DNA from: a virus
Reading direction: 5' to 3' (one strand)
DNA length: 27,163 bases
IMG/VR virus record: IMGVR_UViG_3300035201_000073
Location: 1 to 27,163 of that record
Below the pieces are notes generated by a model. That model was not told the DNA's origin. It saw only the letters and a program-made list of their open reading frames with translations, and did not search any database. Both the position numbers and the translations under genes were made by a program. Shown piece by piece: positions 7,402 to 13,105 of this stretch. How positions within the stretch are numbered: position 1 is the first letter of the stretch; each line of letters begins with the position of its first letter.

Positions 7402-7854
7402 TTACTCCCTTTCTGCAGTATCAAGTTCGATTTTGATAGTTGCATTCCTGAAATGATTGACAAGCTCCTGTCGCATGTCGACCTTCTCAAAGTTCGCTAC
7501 CTTCTGGACTGCCTCGATAAAGGCTTCACCAGTGCTGCAAACATTGTCTCGTGAGATGCGATTGAAGTCCTGCAACAGATGCCTTACGGCTTCAGTCACT
7601 TCGTCCCCCATGTCGCCACTCGCCACAAAGTTCATGCCGTTCACAATGTCATGTACCTGATCGTGGATATCCAGGTCATCGTTGACTATCTCGCTGATGG
7701 TATTGCTGTGATCCCGAAAGAGGTCATACCAGTCGAAGTCGTCAAAGTATCGCGTGACTTCTTCGCTGACAATATTCTCTATGGCTGATCTCAGATCAAC
7801 CTCAAGGGTCAGATATGGACTATTAACTATTTGTACTTCGAGTTCCTCACCCAT
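7402..7854 (-). CDS. Unknown 150-aa acidic helical protein
   Basis: ATG at 7854 is chosen over an upstream start at 7893 because GGGAGAG lies 7 bases before it. The product begins MGEELEVQIVNSPYLTLEVDLRS, then is strongly helical and acidic (FDDFDWYDLF, VNDDLDIHDQVHDIV) with one central cysteine. No family is recognised. A 19-bp palindrome lies 62 bases upstream of the start, so it probably belongs to the same regulon as the four other genes preceded by this site. Confidence 0.8.
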   Translation of the reverse strand: MGEELEVQIVNSPYLTLEVDLRSAIENIVSEEVTRYFDDFDWYDLFRDHSNTISEIVNDDLDIHDQVHDIVNGMNFVASGDMGDEVTEAVRHLLQDFNRISRDNVCSTGEAFIEAVQKVANFEKVDMRQELVNHFRNATIKIELDTAERE

Positions 7855-7911
7855 GGTGATTCTCTCCCTTAATTTGTGATGTTGGCTAGACATCTGAATA
7901 AGCCATGAGGA

Positions 7912-7938
7912 GGTTCGTTACTAAATTAGTAACGAACC
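7912..7938. promoter_or_regulatory. Palindromic operator-like site, copy 1 (27-bp extended palindrome)
   Basis: The 19-bp core CGTTACTAAATTAGTAACG (7916-7934) is extended in this copy to 13+1+13 bases by flanking GGTT and AACC. It lies between the DUF932 stop and the 150-aa gene start. Seven near-identical copies occur in the window. Here the longer stem could also act as a weak terminator. Confidence 0.85.
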
Positions 7939-7947
7939 CCCCGAGTC

Positions 7948-8973
7948 TCATTCAGTAAAGATTCCTACTGGAAGTTCCTCGGCTGCTGGTCCGCTAAGAA
8001 CCAGTTGACGTGCAGCCCTATCGGTAAGTGGCATTGTTCCAAAGAGCAGACGATCAAGGTGCCGTCCTTCTTTAGATCCACCACGCACCTGTTGGACGTG
8101 CTGCTCATATCCCTGTATGGCCATGAGCGCACCCCATTTGGTTTCCCTAACACCGCCATCGAGATCATCGTGGAAGTAGCGAGCAGTGATTGCGTCAAAC
8201 GTCTTGTCATAAGATGTTTGACTCCTGCCCTCATCCTCTGGACGTTCACCCAGAAGACCTCTAGTCAGATCACTAAAGTTACCGACGGTGTAGCTCTCAT
8301 TAATGAGGCGCTCAACTTGTTTATCGAGATGTTGTTGCAGCTTGGCTGCCTCAACAAACGAGTCGATAGCCCATTGCAGATAGCTAGTGGCATGACGAGT
8401 GTGCTTGATAGACCATGAAGCCTTCACACCTAGCACGTAGGCAGAGAATGTGTTTGCACACACCACCACCCCAATGGTTGGACGACCTGAAGCGGCAATC
8501 GTTCCATCATGTGCATCAGTCAACGTGAAGTATTTATGGATATCGCTATAGCCCTCAATCTTGAGAGGCTCACCCATCTCCAGTGTCACGTATGCCTTGC
8601 GACCGTGATTCAGGGTGCCCTTAGACGCAACTCCAGCCGAGAAACCGTGATCTAAAAGTTTCTCTACAGCGGCATCCATCTCATCATATTGAGTGATCCC
8701 CCTGCCTTCTGTTACACCCACATTTAGTGGGAACCCATTGTCGTCACGACGAATGACGAAGCTATTATTTACGTCCCATTCGGAAACAGGTGTGTAGATA
8801 ATCTCCCCGTCAATCATGTCTTGGACATACAGTTCTTGGCGGTTGGCTTGGAATTGCCATGGGTTCTCTGCGTACTCCTCTGCGGAGAGCAGGTGACCAT
8901 AGGTGATCCCTTTACCGTGCCAAGCTGTCTTGGCGTAGACCGCTAGGTCATCGCCATATATTTCAGCAGACAT
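7948..8973 (-). CDS. DUF932 phage/plasmid-like protein
   Basis: ATG at 8973 follows AAAGGAG at five bases and gives 341 aa; an upstream start at 9003 has no such site. The protein matches the DUF932 family (TIGR03299-like), with AWHGKG near residue 18, a long central mixed domain with GVVVCANTFSAY, and the helical SIKHTRHATSYLQWA segment. DUF932 proteins are common in phages and plasmids; their function is not established. The gene is led by a near-consensus promoter (9082-9110) and a palindromic operator-like site (9015-9033), making it the first gene of a regulated unit. Confidence 0.9.
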   Translation of the reverse strand: MSAEIYGDDLAVYAKTAWHGKGITYGHLLSAEEYAENPWQFQANRQELYVQDMIDGEIIYTPVSEWDVNNSFVIRRDDNGFPLNVGVTEGRGITQYDEMDAAVEKLLDHGFSAGVASKGTLNHGRKAYVTLEMGEPLKIEGYSDIHKYFTLTDAHDGTIAASGRPTIGVVVCANTFSAYVLGVKASWSIKHTRHATSYLQWAIDSFVEAAKLQQHLDKQVERLINESYTVGNFSDLTRGLLGERPEDEGRSQTSYDKTFDAITARYFHDDLDGGVRETKWGALMAIQGYEQHVQQVRGGSKEGRHLDRLLFGTMPLTDRAARQLVLSGPAAEELPVGIFTE

Positions 8974-9014
8974 GCTGACTCCTTTTATGTTGTCAATGTG
9001 CATTTGATGCGTCC

Positions 9015-9033
9015 CGTTACTAAATTAGTAACG
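9015..9033. promoter_or_regulatory. Palindromic operator-like site, copy 2
   Basis: Exact 19-bp copy of CGTTACTAAATTAGTAACG, located 42 bases upstream of the DUF932 start and about 40 bases downstream of the start point predicted from the promoter at 9082-9110. A protein bound here could block elongation or initiation of leftward transcription. Confidence 0.85.
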
Positions 9034-9043
9034 AGGCGAATCG

Positions 9044-9095
9044 TGGGATGAAGGGGTATCGAACCCCTCATCAGTAGAACCATTCTATCATCCCA
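9044..9095 (-). other. tRNA-like acceptor/T-arm structure without an anticodon arm
   Basis: Read on the minus strand, an 8-bp stem (TGGGATGA with TCATCCCA) encloses a 19-base insert and a T-arm-like hairpin, AGGGG-TTCGATA-CCCCT, joined directly to the 3' strand as in a real tRNA. The 19-base insert contains TAGAA-TGG-TTCTA and has no room for an anticodon arm. It overlaps the promoter. It could be a tRNA 3'-end mimic, an att core or chance. Confidence 0.45.
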
Positions 9096-9110
9096 TATGG
9101 GTAATGTCAA
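9082..9110 (-). promoter_or_regulatory. Near-consensus sigma-70 promoter for DUF932 unit
   Basis: On the minus strand there is TTGACA (9110-9105), a 17-base gap and TAGAAT (9087-9082). Transcription would start near 9075 and run left into the DUF932 gene. The 11 bases GGGTCCTTGAC around the -35 box recur at the promoter at 11539-11567. Confidence 0.78.
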
Positions 9111-9130
9111 GGACCCACATACCTCATTTG

Positions 9131-9454
9131 TCAACGGCCACAGGACCAGAGGTCCCAGCCCCCTGCTTTCCATATCCGATGAGCCATAGAGGTTGACCCA
9201 TCCACCGTGTACCTACGTGACCACGCACGCTCACCCACAACTTCACGCCACCAATACTCATTCACTTGAAACAAGCCGTGGTCATATCCGTTGTATGCCC
9301 TGGGATTATGCAATGACTCACACCAAGCTATGCCCAAGGCTTCCCCACAGTCCCAGTCGTACATGCATACGACGGGAGCAATCTCTGGGTTGGGTGGCTC
9401 ATGGTTGATCCCTGCGAAGTCAAGGATTGTCCATATGGCTATCCAAAGATTCAT
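9131..9454 (-). CDS. Lysozyme-like transglycosylase, probable endolysin
   Basis: The 107-aa protein has the minimal fold of SLT/goose-type lysozymes: the catalytic Glu46 in ALGIAWCESLHNP, the YDHGLFQVN motif at residues 57-65, and the closing AHRIWKAGGWDLWSCGR segment, which matches the family's AxxIxxxxGWxxWS ending. A hydrophobic N-terminus (LWIAIWTILDFAGI) may help it reach the membrane, though a clear cleavage site is not seen. It likely cuts peptidoglycan at lysis. It is coded in the leftward region rather than with late structural genes; its start overlaps the upstream gene as ATGA. Confidence 0.86.
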   Translation of the reverse strand: MNLWIAIWTILDFAGINHEPPNPEIAPVVCMYDWDCGEALGIAWCESLHNPRAYNGYDHGLFQVNEYWWREVVGERAWSRRYTVDGSTSMAHRIWKAGGWDLWSCGR

Positions 9455-9684
9455 CCACCCGCCCTTTGAACAATGACATCACCATTAGTCAATACAGATA
9501 CTCTTACCTTGATCCCTCTCCTTCTCGCTGCTGCATAAAAAGCTTGACGGAGACTGGATGGTTGACATTCAAAGTCAAAGCCCTTTGTCAGTTTCCATAT
9601 CTGTCCATCAAACCAACTGTCATATGGATAGGTAGGTCCCCTACCCACTGATCTAAAGTTGTAGCTCTCCAATATTTCACTCAT
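9451..9684 (-). CDS. Unknown 77-aa protein
   Basis: The product reads MSEILESYNFRSVGRGP, then FDGQIWKLTKGFDF and a basic helix AFYAAARRRGIKVRV ending in a beta strand (TNGDVIVQRAGG). It resembles short phage proteins of unknown function that pair a beta hairpin with a basic helix. Both ends overlap neighbours as ATGA, so it is translated in series just before the endolysin. Confidence 0.8.
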   Translation of the reverse strand: MSEILESYNFRSVGRGPTYPYDSWFDGQIWKLTKGFDFECQPSSLRQAFYAAARRRGIKVRVSVLTNGDVIVQRAGG

Positions 9685-9926
9685 TCATCCTCCTGTCTTT
9701 GGATCTTGGCATCTAAGCGATGCATCTGTGCTGTCCAAGCCCACGGTCCACAACCCAAGTGTGGAAACGATAAGAGGGCTTGACGTTTAGCGGTCGACTC
9801 AAGGTCCATCCGCCTACGCCGATACATCAGCACCTCACGTCGCCAATGCGATATGTCGGGATTAAGCACGTCAGATATCGACGGCTTCCGATACAGGTCA
9901 AAGCCATCTTTGAGTCTGAATCTCAT
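9681..9926 (-). CDS. Unknown 81-aa basic protein
   Basis: ATG at 9926 is chosen because it overlaps the upstream stop as ATGA; a longer frame from 9968 would sit inside that gene. The product is basic and arginine-rich in the middle (HWRREVLMYRRRRMDLESTAKRQAL) and ends in a charged helix (MHRLDAKIQRQEDE). Nucleic-acid binding is possible. No family is recognised. Confidence 0.75.
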   Translation of the reverse strand: MRFRLKDGFDLYRKPSISDVLNPDISHWRREVLMYRRRRMDLESTAKRQALLSFPHLGCGPWAWTAQMHRLDAKIQRQEDE

Positions 9927-10201
9927 CGTAAAGGGTGATCCTCTCTGTCTGCCCCATACAACATCCACACTGCCTGCGGCAGCTTCAAGTCATATGACAA
10001 GGCATGACACCAGCCGTCATACCCATAGTTGTTGAAGTCCTTGACGGCAACAACGTACGGTGCATTGGGAAACGCACACATATCAGGTGGGCGTTTCACC
10101 AAGATCCTGTACAACCCATCGAAAGGGTCCTCAGGATACATTTTGTCCCTCTCAATGATTGGATAACCATTGGAGGTGATTGGCTTATCGTGTTCCAACA
10201 C
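9923..10201 (-). CDS. Unknown 92-aa protein
   Basis: GTG at 10201 follows a GGGAGAG site and lies inside the last 17 bases of the upstream gene. The product contains YPIIERDKMYPEDPFDGLYRILVKRPP and a central YGYDGWCHALSYDLKLPQAVWMLYG segment, a compact aromatic-rich domain. No family is recognised. Confidence 0.75.
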   Translation of the reverse strand: MLEHDKPITSNGYPIIERDKMYPEDPFDGLYRILVKRPPDMCAFPNAPYVVAVKDFNNYGYDGWCHALSYDLKLPQAVWMLYGADREDHPLR

Positions 10202-10346
10202 AGTCTCTCTCCCATTCTCCAGTGTTTGGATTTATTACTTGCGTGATCCAACCAGTTTTGGTCCGATTGTCACGCTTGGTTACTCGCTGCCATTGGTGGC
10301 GGCGATGTTTCCGCAATTTCTTGCGATTCTGAGCAGTCTTAGACAT
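10185..10346 (-). CDS. Small basic 53-aa protein
   Basis: ATG at 10346 follows a GGGGAGAG site and overlaps the upstream gene by 8 bases. The product is strongly basic (MSKTAQNRKKLRKHRRHQW, then RVTKRDNRTKTG) and ends ERDCVGTR. Tight packing and a good ribosome site support coding. The charge suggests nucleic-acid binding; no family is recognised. Confidence 0.72.
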   Translation of the reverse strand: MSKTAQNRKKLRKHRRHQWQRVTKRDNRTKTGWITQVINPNTGEWERDCVGTR

Positions 10347-10581
10347 TGCTCTCCCCTTCCCTTAAAAGGTCTTGTTCAGCTTCTTTGGACCAGTCGTACG
10401 GTTTCCCGAACTCCGTGCCCATGTACATGACATCCAACATTTCCTGAGTGCGACGCACCCAGTATTCGTGATCTGCCATCTCTTTCTTGTGAGCTTTGTA
10501 TGCCCACATCCCAACGAATACACAAACACACAGAAGTATGAATGCAGCACCCATCGGTGTTATCAAAGGCCATGTATTCAT
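10339..10581 (-). CDS. Single-pass membrane protein, unknown (lysis candidate)
   Basis: ATG at 10581 follows GGAGAGGAGAG. The 80-aa product has one transmembrane segment at about residues 8-28 (TPMGAAFILLCVCVFVGMWAY), followed by a basic KAHKKE and a charged helical tail that ends acidic. One N-terminal membrane segment with a soluble tail is seen in small holin-like or spanin-like proteins, and the endolysin lies about 0.9 kb downstream on the same strand. That link is inference; there is no family match. Confidence 0.78.
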   Translation of the reverse strand: MNTWPLITPMGAAFILLCVCVFVGMWAYKAHKKEMADHEYWVRRTQEMLDVMYMGTEFGKPYDWSKEAEQDLLREGESNV

Positions 10582-10607
10582 GGCTCTCCTCTCCCTAACC
10601 TAGTTAT

Positions 10608-10769
10608 CTAGGCAAGTTCTAATTGGCGGTTCATTTCTCCAAAATGATTATCAAGTTCAGTCAGATACATTTGAGCATCTGCAGGACTCAGGACATCATT
10701 TGCAACTGTACAAATTGCATCGATGATTCCTTTAATGGCATCATCTAATTGCTTTTGAGTTACTTCCAT
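10608..10769 (-). CDS. Unknown 53-aa protein
   Basis: ATG at 10769 is preceded by a near-perfect AAGGAGGT site at six bases. The product is MEVTQKQLDDAIKGIID, then ICTVANDVLSPADAQMYLTELDNHF and a short tail; it is helical and acidic. No family is recognised. It fills what would otherwise be a gap of about 230 bases between the membrane protein and the next gene. Confidence 0.72.
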   Translation of the reverse strand: MEVTQKQLDDAIKGIIDAICTVANDVLSPADAQMYLTELDNHFGEMNRQLELA

Positions 10770-10807
10770 TTTGCGACCTCCTTCCCAAGATCGTCGGATA
10801 GAAATAG

Positions 10808-11059
10808 TTACCAGCCAGACATATGGCCAAACTGTTCGTCAGACCATGCAATGGCATCATTGAATGTTTCAATCTTCTGGATCTTTAACTCATCCATCAG
10901 ATCCGTAGCTCTGACCGCTGCGATACATGATCCATGACGAACCTTGATCGCAACCGTCAGCCCCGAGTAGAACGCTGCACGTTCATTCGGGGTGGCGTTG
11001 GGATTGTCTCTCAAGTCTTGCAACTGGAAACAACCATTCACAAACCAGAACTTCTGCAC
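10808..11059 (-). CDS. Unknown 83-aa protein
   Basis: An AGGGAGGTGAT ribosome site lies six bases before GTG 11059, so this start is preferred to the GTG at 11068, which lies inside the site. The product begins MQKFWFVNGCFQLQDL and continues with a helical domain (ERAAFYSGLTVAIKVRHGSCIAAVRATDLMDEL). No family is recognised. A palindromic operator-like site (11082-11100) lies 23 bases upstream. Confidence 0.78.
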   Translation of the reverse strand: MQKFWFVNGCFQLQDLRDNPNATPNERAAFYSGLTVAIKVRHGSCIAAVRATDLMDELKIQKIETFNDAIAWSDEQFGHMSGW

Positions 11060-11081
11060 TCTAATCACCTCCCTAGTTGTT

Positions 11082-11100
11082 GGTTACTAAATTAGTAACG
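11082..11100. promoter_or_regulatory. Palindromic operator-like site, copy 3
   Basis: The 17-bp core GTTACTAAATTAGTAAC is exact; the first outer base is G instead of C. It lies in the 42-base gap between the 118-aa and 83-aa genes, just before the ribosome site of the latter. Confidence 0.85.
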
Positions 11101-11101
11101 A

Positions 11102-11458
11102 CTACTTTGAGCCAGCCATCAACATGTCTCGCCTAGCCTGCGTCATCTCAGCACTCGTGCAAGGATTGCCAACCGAGTAGAGTTCGACATAGCCCTCGTC
11201 GCTCGTCGCAAGTTCCACGAAGTAGAAACCGTGAAACTCGTCAACAAGCTCGCGGCGAGTCACAAACTTGTATGGCTCAAATTTCCCTGAGTTGAGCGGA
11301 TTACCATTTCCTCTCGCTTCAGGATGAACGATAAAGAATCGTTCATTAGTCTCGAACAGAGTTTGGATTAACTCCCAGTCGCCTTCTGGAAACCTCCAGC
11401 AAGCGAGTGAAAGAATCTCAAGCCCTTCAGAGTTCGAGTTGTTGCTGTAGGGCAACAT
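11102..11458 (-). CDS. Unknown 118-aa protein
   Basis: ATG at 11458 follows GGGGAGAG at four bases. The product contains a run with GLEILSLACWRFPEGDWELI, FFIVHPEARGNGN and FHGFYFVELATSDEGYVELYSVGNPC, giving a mixed alpha-beta fold with a helical basic end (TQARRDMLMAGSK). No family is recognised. It is the first gene after the promoter at 11539-11567 and has the operator-like site at 11479-11497 in its leader. Confidence 0.8.
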   Translation of the reverse strand: MLPYSNNSNSEGLEILSLACWRFPEGDWELIQTLFETNERFFIVHPEARGNGNPLNSGKFEPYKFVTRRELVDEFHGFYFVELATSDEGYVELYSVGNPCTSAEMTQARRDMLMAGSK

Positions 11459-11478
11459 TGCACTCTCCCCTCTCCGCT

Positions 11479-11497
11479 CGTTACTAAATTAGTAACG
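11479..11497. promoter_or_regulatory. Palindromic operator-like site, copy 4
   Basis: Exact copy of CGTTACTAAATTAGTAACG, flanked by CCGC and GCGG. It lies 21 bases before the 118-aa gene and about 35 bases downstream of the predicted transcription start from the promoter at 11539-11567. Confidence 0.85.
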
Positions 11498-11538
11498 AAG
11501 CGGCGACCCGTGAATAGGTCCTCTATCCACTAGTAACC

Positions 11539-11567
11539 ATATTAGCACAGACAGCCCCATAAGTCAA
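11539..11567 (-). promoter_or_regulatory. Strong sigma-70-type leftward promoter
   Basis: On the minus strand there is TTGACT (11567-11562), a 17-base gap and TAATAT (11544-11539). The -35 region lies in an inverted repeat, GTCAAGG-ACC-CCTTGAC (11563-11579), and shares GGGTCCTTGAC with the promoter at 9082-9110. Confidence 0.75.
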
Positions 11568-11612
11568 GGACCCCTTGACCCAACGAACAGCGGCGACGAA
11601 CCACCCACGGCT

Positions 11613-11631
11613 CGTTACTAAATTAGTAACA
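11613..11631. promoter_or_regulatory. Palindromic operator-like site, copy 5
   Basis: The 17-bp core is exact; the last outer base is A instead of G. It lies upstream of the promoter at 11539-11567, not directly before a gene. Confidence 0.83.
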
Positions 11632-11634
11632 GCC

Positions 11635-11727
11635 CATTACTAATCACTATCAGAAAAAGCACACGCCAAACACCACAACACACCCCACGGCAACGCCCCA
11701 CCATTCATTACTAATTCACTATCAGAA
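11635..11727. repeat. Pair of direct repeats with operator half-site
   Basis: CATTACTAATCACTATCAGAA (11635-11655) and the same sequence with one extra T (11706-11727) are two near-identical repeats 71 bases apart. Each begins with TTACTAA, one arm of the 19-bp palindrome, so they may be degenerate sites for the same protein. Confidence 0.7.
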
Positions 11728-11747
11728 TTCGGCACACGAATTCTGAT
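11721..11747. repeat. 10-bp perfect inverted repeat
   Basis: ATCAGAATTC and GAATTCTGAT are separated by the 7-base loop GGCACAC. The left arm overlaps the second direct repeat. It could be a protein site or an origin-type hairpin. Confidence 0.7.
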
Positions 11748-11756
11748 CGCCTACCT

Positions 11757-11775
11757 CGTTACTAAATTAGTAACG
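11757..11775. promoter_or_regulatory. Palindromic operator-like site, copy 6
   Basis: Exact copy of CGTTACTAAATTAGTAACG, 20 bases from the A-run of the terminator of the 240-aa gene. Confidence 0.85.
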
Positions 11776-11794
11776 AGGACCAGCACCAAAAGAT

Positions 11795-11833
11795 AAAAAA
11801 AAATGGGGAGTGAATCTTTCGATCCACTCCCCA
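11795..11833 (-). terminator. Rho-independent terminator of the 240-aa gene
   Basis: On the leftward transcript a 13-bp stem (one G-U pair; arms 11833-11821 and 11816-11804) with a GAAA loop is followed by nine U. It lies about 20 bases after the gene's stop, making that gene a separate transcription unit. Confidence 0.92.
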
Positions 11834-11852
11834 AATTTCAATCAACTACGAC

Positions 11853-12575
11853 CTAGGCCGTAGCCTCAGCAGCTTCCGCCATTGCTACAGCTTCAGCAGC
11901 AGTTTGCGTTGCCCATATCAAATTATGATGGACAGCATCAATACGCTCTGCCAGTTCGTTGACCGCTGCAGGATCAGTAGTAGATCCTTCAACAAGTAGG
12001 CCACAGCTAGTTTCTAGCTGAGATACAGCAGCTTCAAGATCGACGACCGTAGTCGCTGATGCGTTGCCATCAGTAGCACCAGAGCCGCGGCCATTCTTAT
12101 TGCCCCGTGTCTCGTCGGCTTTCTTGAATTGCTGACGTATCTCCTCAGCACGCTCCACAGTTAACCAGAGGGTATTGTCTGCCCGTTTGCGATCCTTCTT
12201 CAGGATCTCAATCACCTCAGCAGTGTTCGACTTCAGAACACCAGAGATAGCGACTAGCGCTCCCTCCGCTTCAGTGATCGGACGTTCCGACAATTTCTCA
12301 CGGTCCAAGAATCCAGACTGGACAAGAATCGCTACGGTCTTACCAGCGGACAAGATCTTGTCTGCTCTGGACTTGGATGGAACATAGACCTTCATTGCTT
12401 CAATGAATGACTGTCTAAATGCACCTTTAGCCTTACGGCCGACAATGCTGTTGTATGTCTCTCCTACTTCAAGGTAGAAGTCGTGCATAAGTCCAGCCAC
12501 GGACTTAGTAGTTGCGTTGTAAGCCTTGGCCAATGACTTACATATTGATGAATAGGTGGAGGACAATCTGCCCAC
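11853..12575 (-). CDS. Unknown 240-aa protein, single-gene unit (regulator candidate)
   Basis: The product has an N-terminal globular part (residues about 1-145, with FRQSFIEAMKVYVPSKSRADKIL and TEAEGALVAISGVLKSNTAEVIEILKKDRKRAD), a Gly/Asn/Ser-rich linker near residues 153-173, and an acidic alanine-rich helical end (AATQTAAEAVAMAEA-type repeats). No family is recognised. It is transcribed alone, stops at a strong terminator and has a palindromic site nine bases before its GTG start, so it may control its own expression and be the protein that binds the palindromes. That is inference from position. A TTG start at 12566 is also possible. Confidence 0.82.
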   Translation of the reverse strand: MGRLSSTYSSICKSLAKAYNATTKSVAGLMHDFYLEVGETYNSIVGRKAKGAFRQSFIEAMKVYVPSKSRADKILSAGKTVAILVQSGFLDREKLSERPITEAEGALVAISGVLKSNTAEVIEILKKDRKRADNTLWLTVERAEEIRQQFKKADETRGNKNGRGSGATDGNASATTVVDLEAAVSQLETSCGLLVEGSTTDPAAVNELAERIDAVHHNLIWATQTAAEAVAMAEAAEATA

Positions 12576-12583
12576 ACTCCCTC

Positions 12584-12602
12584 TGTTACTAAATTAGTCA
12601 CG
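12584..12602. promoter_or_regulatory. Palindromic operator-like site, copy 7 (imperfect)
   Basis: TGTTACTAAATTAGTCACG differs from the 19-bp consensus at two positions. It lies nine bases upstream of the 240-aa gene start, so a bound protein would cover its ribosome site or promoter exit. Confidence 0.8.
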
Positions 12603-12697
12603 AACGGGATTGCTCGTCACTAGGTGGCTTCTGCCACTGCTATCCAAGTTATGGATATAGGGACAGTACGCAAGTCACAGACTAAAGCCTGAGTACA

Positions 12698-12715
12698 TAG
12701 GGTTTCATGACCCTA
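12698..12715. repeat. 6-bp inverted repeat
   Basis: TAGGGT and ACCCTA are separated by TTCATG. This is a short, weak hairpin in the non-coding region; its role is unknown. Confidence 0.5.
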
Positions 12716-12937
12716 GTTCCAGCCCTACTACCCCCACGACAGCCCCTAGGCATAGGCTCTGCAGGGTATGGGCTAGGCGTTCTAGCGGTATTTGACCCCT
12801 ATACGACGACGGAGCGACCCCGAGGGTACCCCATGGGGGGGTGCCGATAGTGATCCCCTGAATGTATAGATATCAGTATCCAGTGCGTTCTGTTTTTGAA
12901 ACTTGGACGGGGGGAGAGAGTTTCTTTTTTGTTCTTT

Positions 12938-12980
12938 CCATGTATGCCTGTTACTGGAGATGCGTTAGAGGCATACAAGG
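12938..12980. repeat. Interrupted inverted repeat in late leader
   Basis: The perfect arms TGTATGCCT (12941-12949) and AGGCATACA (12969-12977) extend to 12 bases each with one A-A mismatch, across a 19-base gap. This may be a regulator site or an RNA stem in the late leader. Confidence 0.75.
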
Positions 12981-12992
12981 TAGGGAAAGGGT

Positions 12993-13035
12993 GGGGGGGA
13001 TGGGGAAACCCTTGGGGGGTTTCCCCATCCCCCCC
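12993..13035. repeat. 19-bp perfect G/C-rich hairpin before the late genes
   Basis: The arms 12993-13011 (seven G, AT, four G, AAACCC) and 13017-13035 are fully complementary with a TTGGG loop. No U-run follows on either strand. It sits 70 bases before the small terminase gene, where it could block read-through in either direction, shape the late mRNA leader or belong to a packaging site. Confidence 0.88.
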
Positions 13036-13105
13036 CCAACACTAAACCCATGTTGTCCCACATTCCCACACGGGACAACTAAACTTTCCATATAGGAGGA
13101 TTAAT

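Larger units (their letters stand above)
11459..11852. other. 394-bp non-coding, repeat-rich regulatory region
   Basis: No credible gene lies here. It holds three palindromic operator-like sites, a leftward promoter with an inverted repeat over its -35 box, two copies of a 21/22-base direct repeat (11635 and 11706), a 10-bp hairpin (11721-11747) and the terminator of the 240-aa gene. The density of sites suggests the control centre of leftward transcription, and a replication origin is possible. Confidence 0.75.
12576..13105. other. 530-bp non-coding region between early and late transcription
   Basis: No credible gene is seen on either strand. It holds the operator-like site at 12584, a small hairpin at 12698-12715, an inverted repeat at 12938-12980, a 19-bp G/C-rich hairpin at 12993-13035 and the ribosome site of the small terminase gene (AGGAGG, 13094-13099). 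A late promoter is expected but no convincing -35/-10 pair was found. Its place before the terminase genes also allows a packaging site. Confidence 0.75.

Noticed and set aside
9044-9095. Complete tRNA gene
   Set aside because: Only the acceptor stem and T-arm can be formed; there is no anticodon arm and the D-arm is not canonical.
7916-12602. CRISPR array from the repeated 19-bp motif
   Set aside because: The copies are widely and irregularly spaced, separated by genes, and there are no cas effector genes; the Cas4-like nuclease is of a type common in phage replication modules.
12862-13095. Open frame of 77 codons on the plus strand
   Set aside because: It runs through the long G/C hairpin and inverted repeat, has no good ribosome site and yields a low-complexity product.
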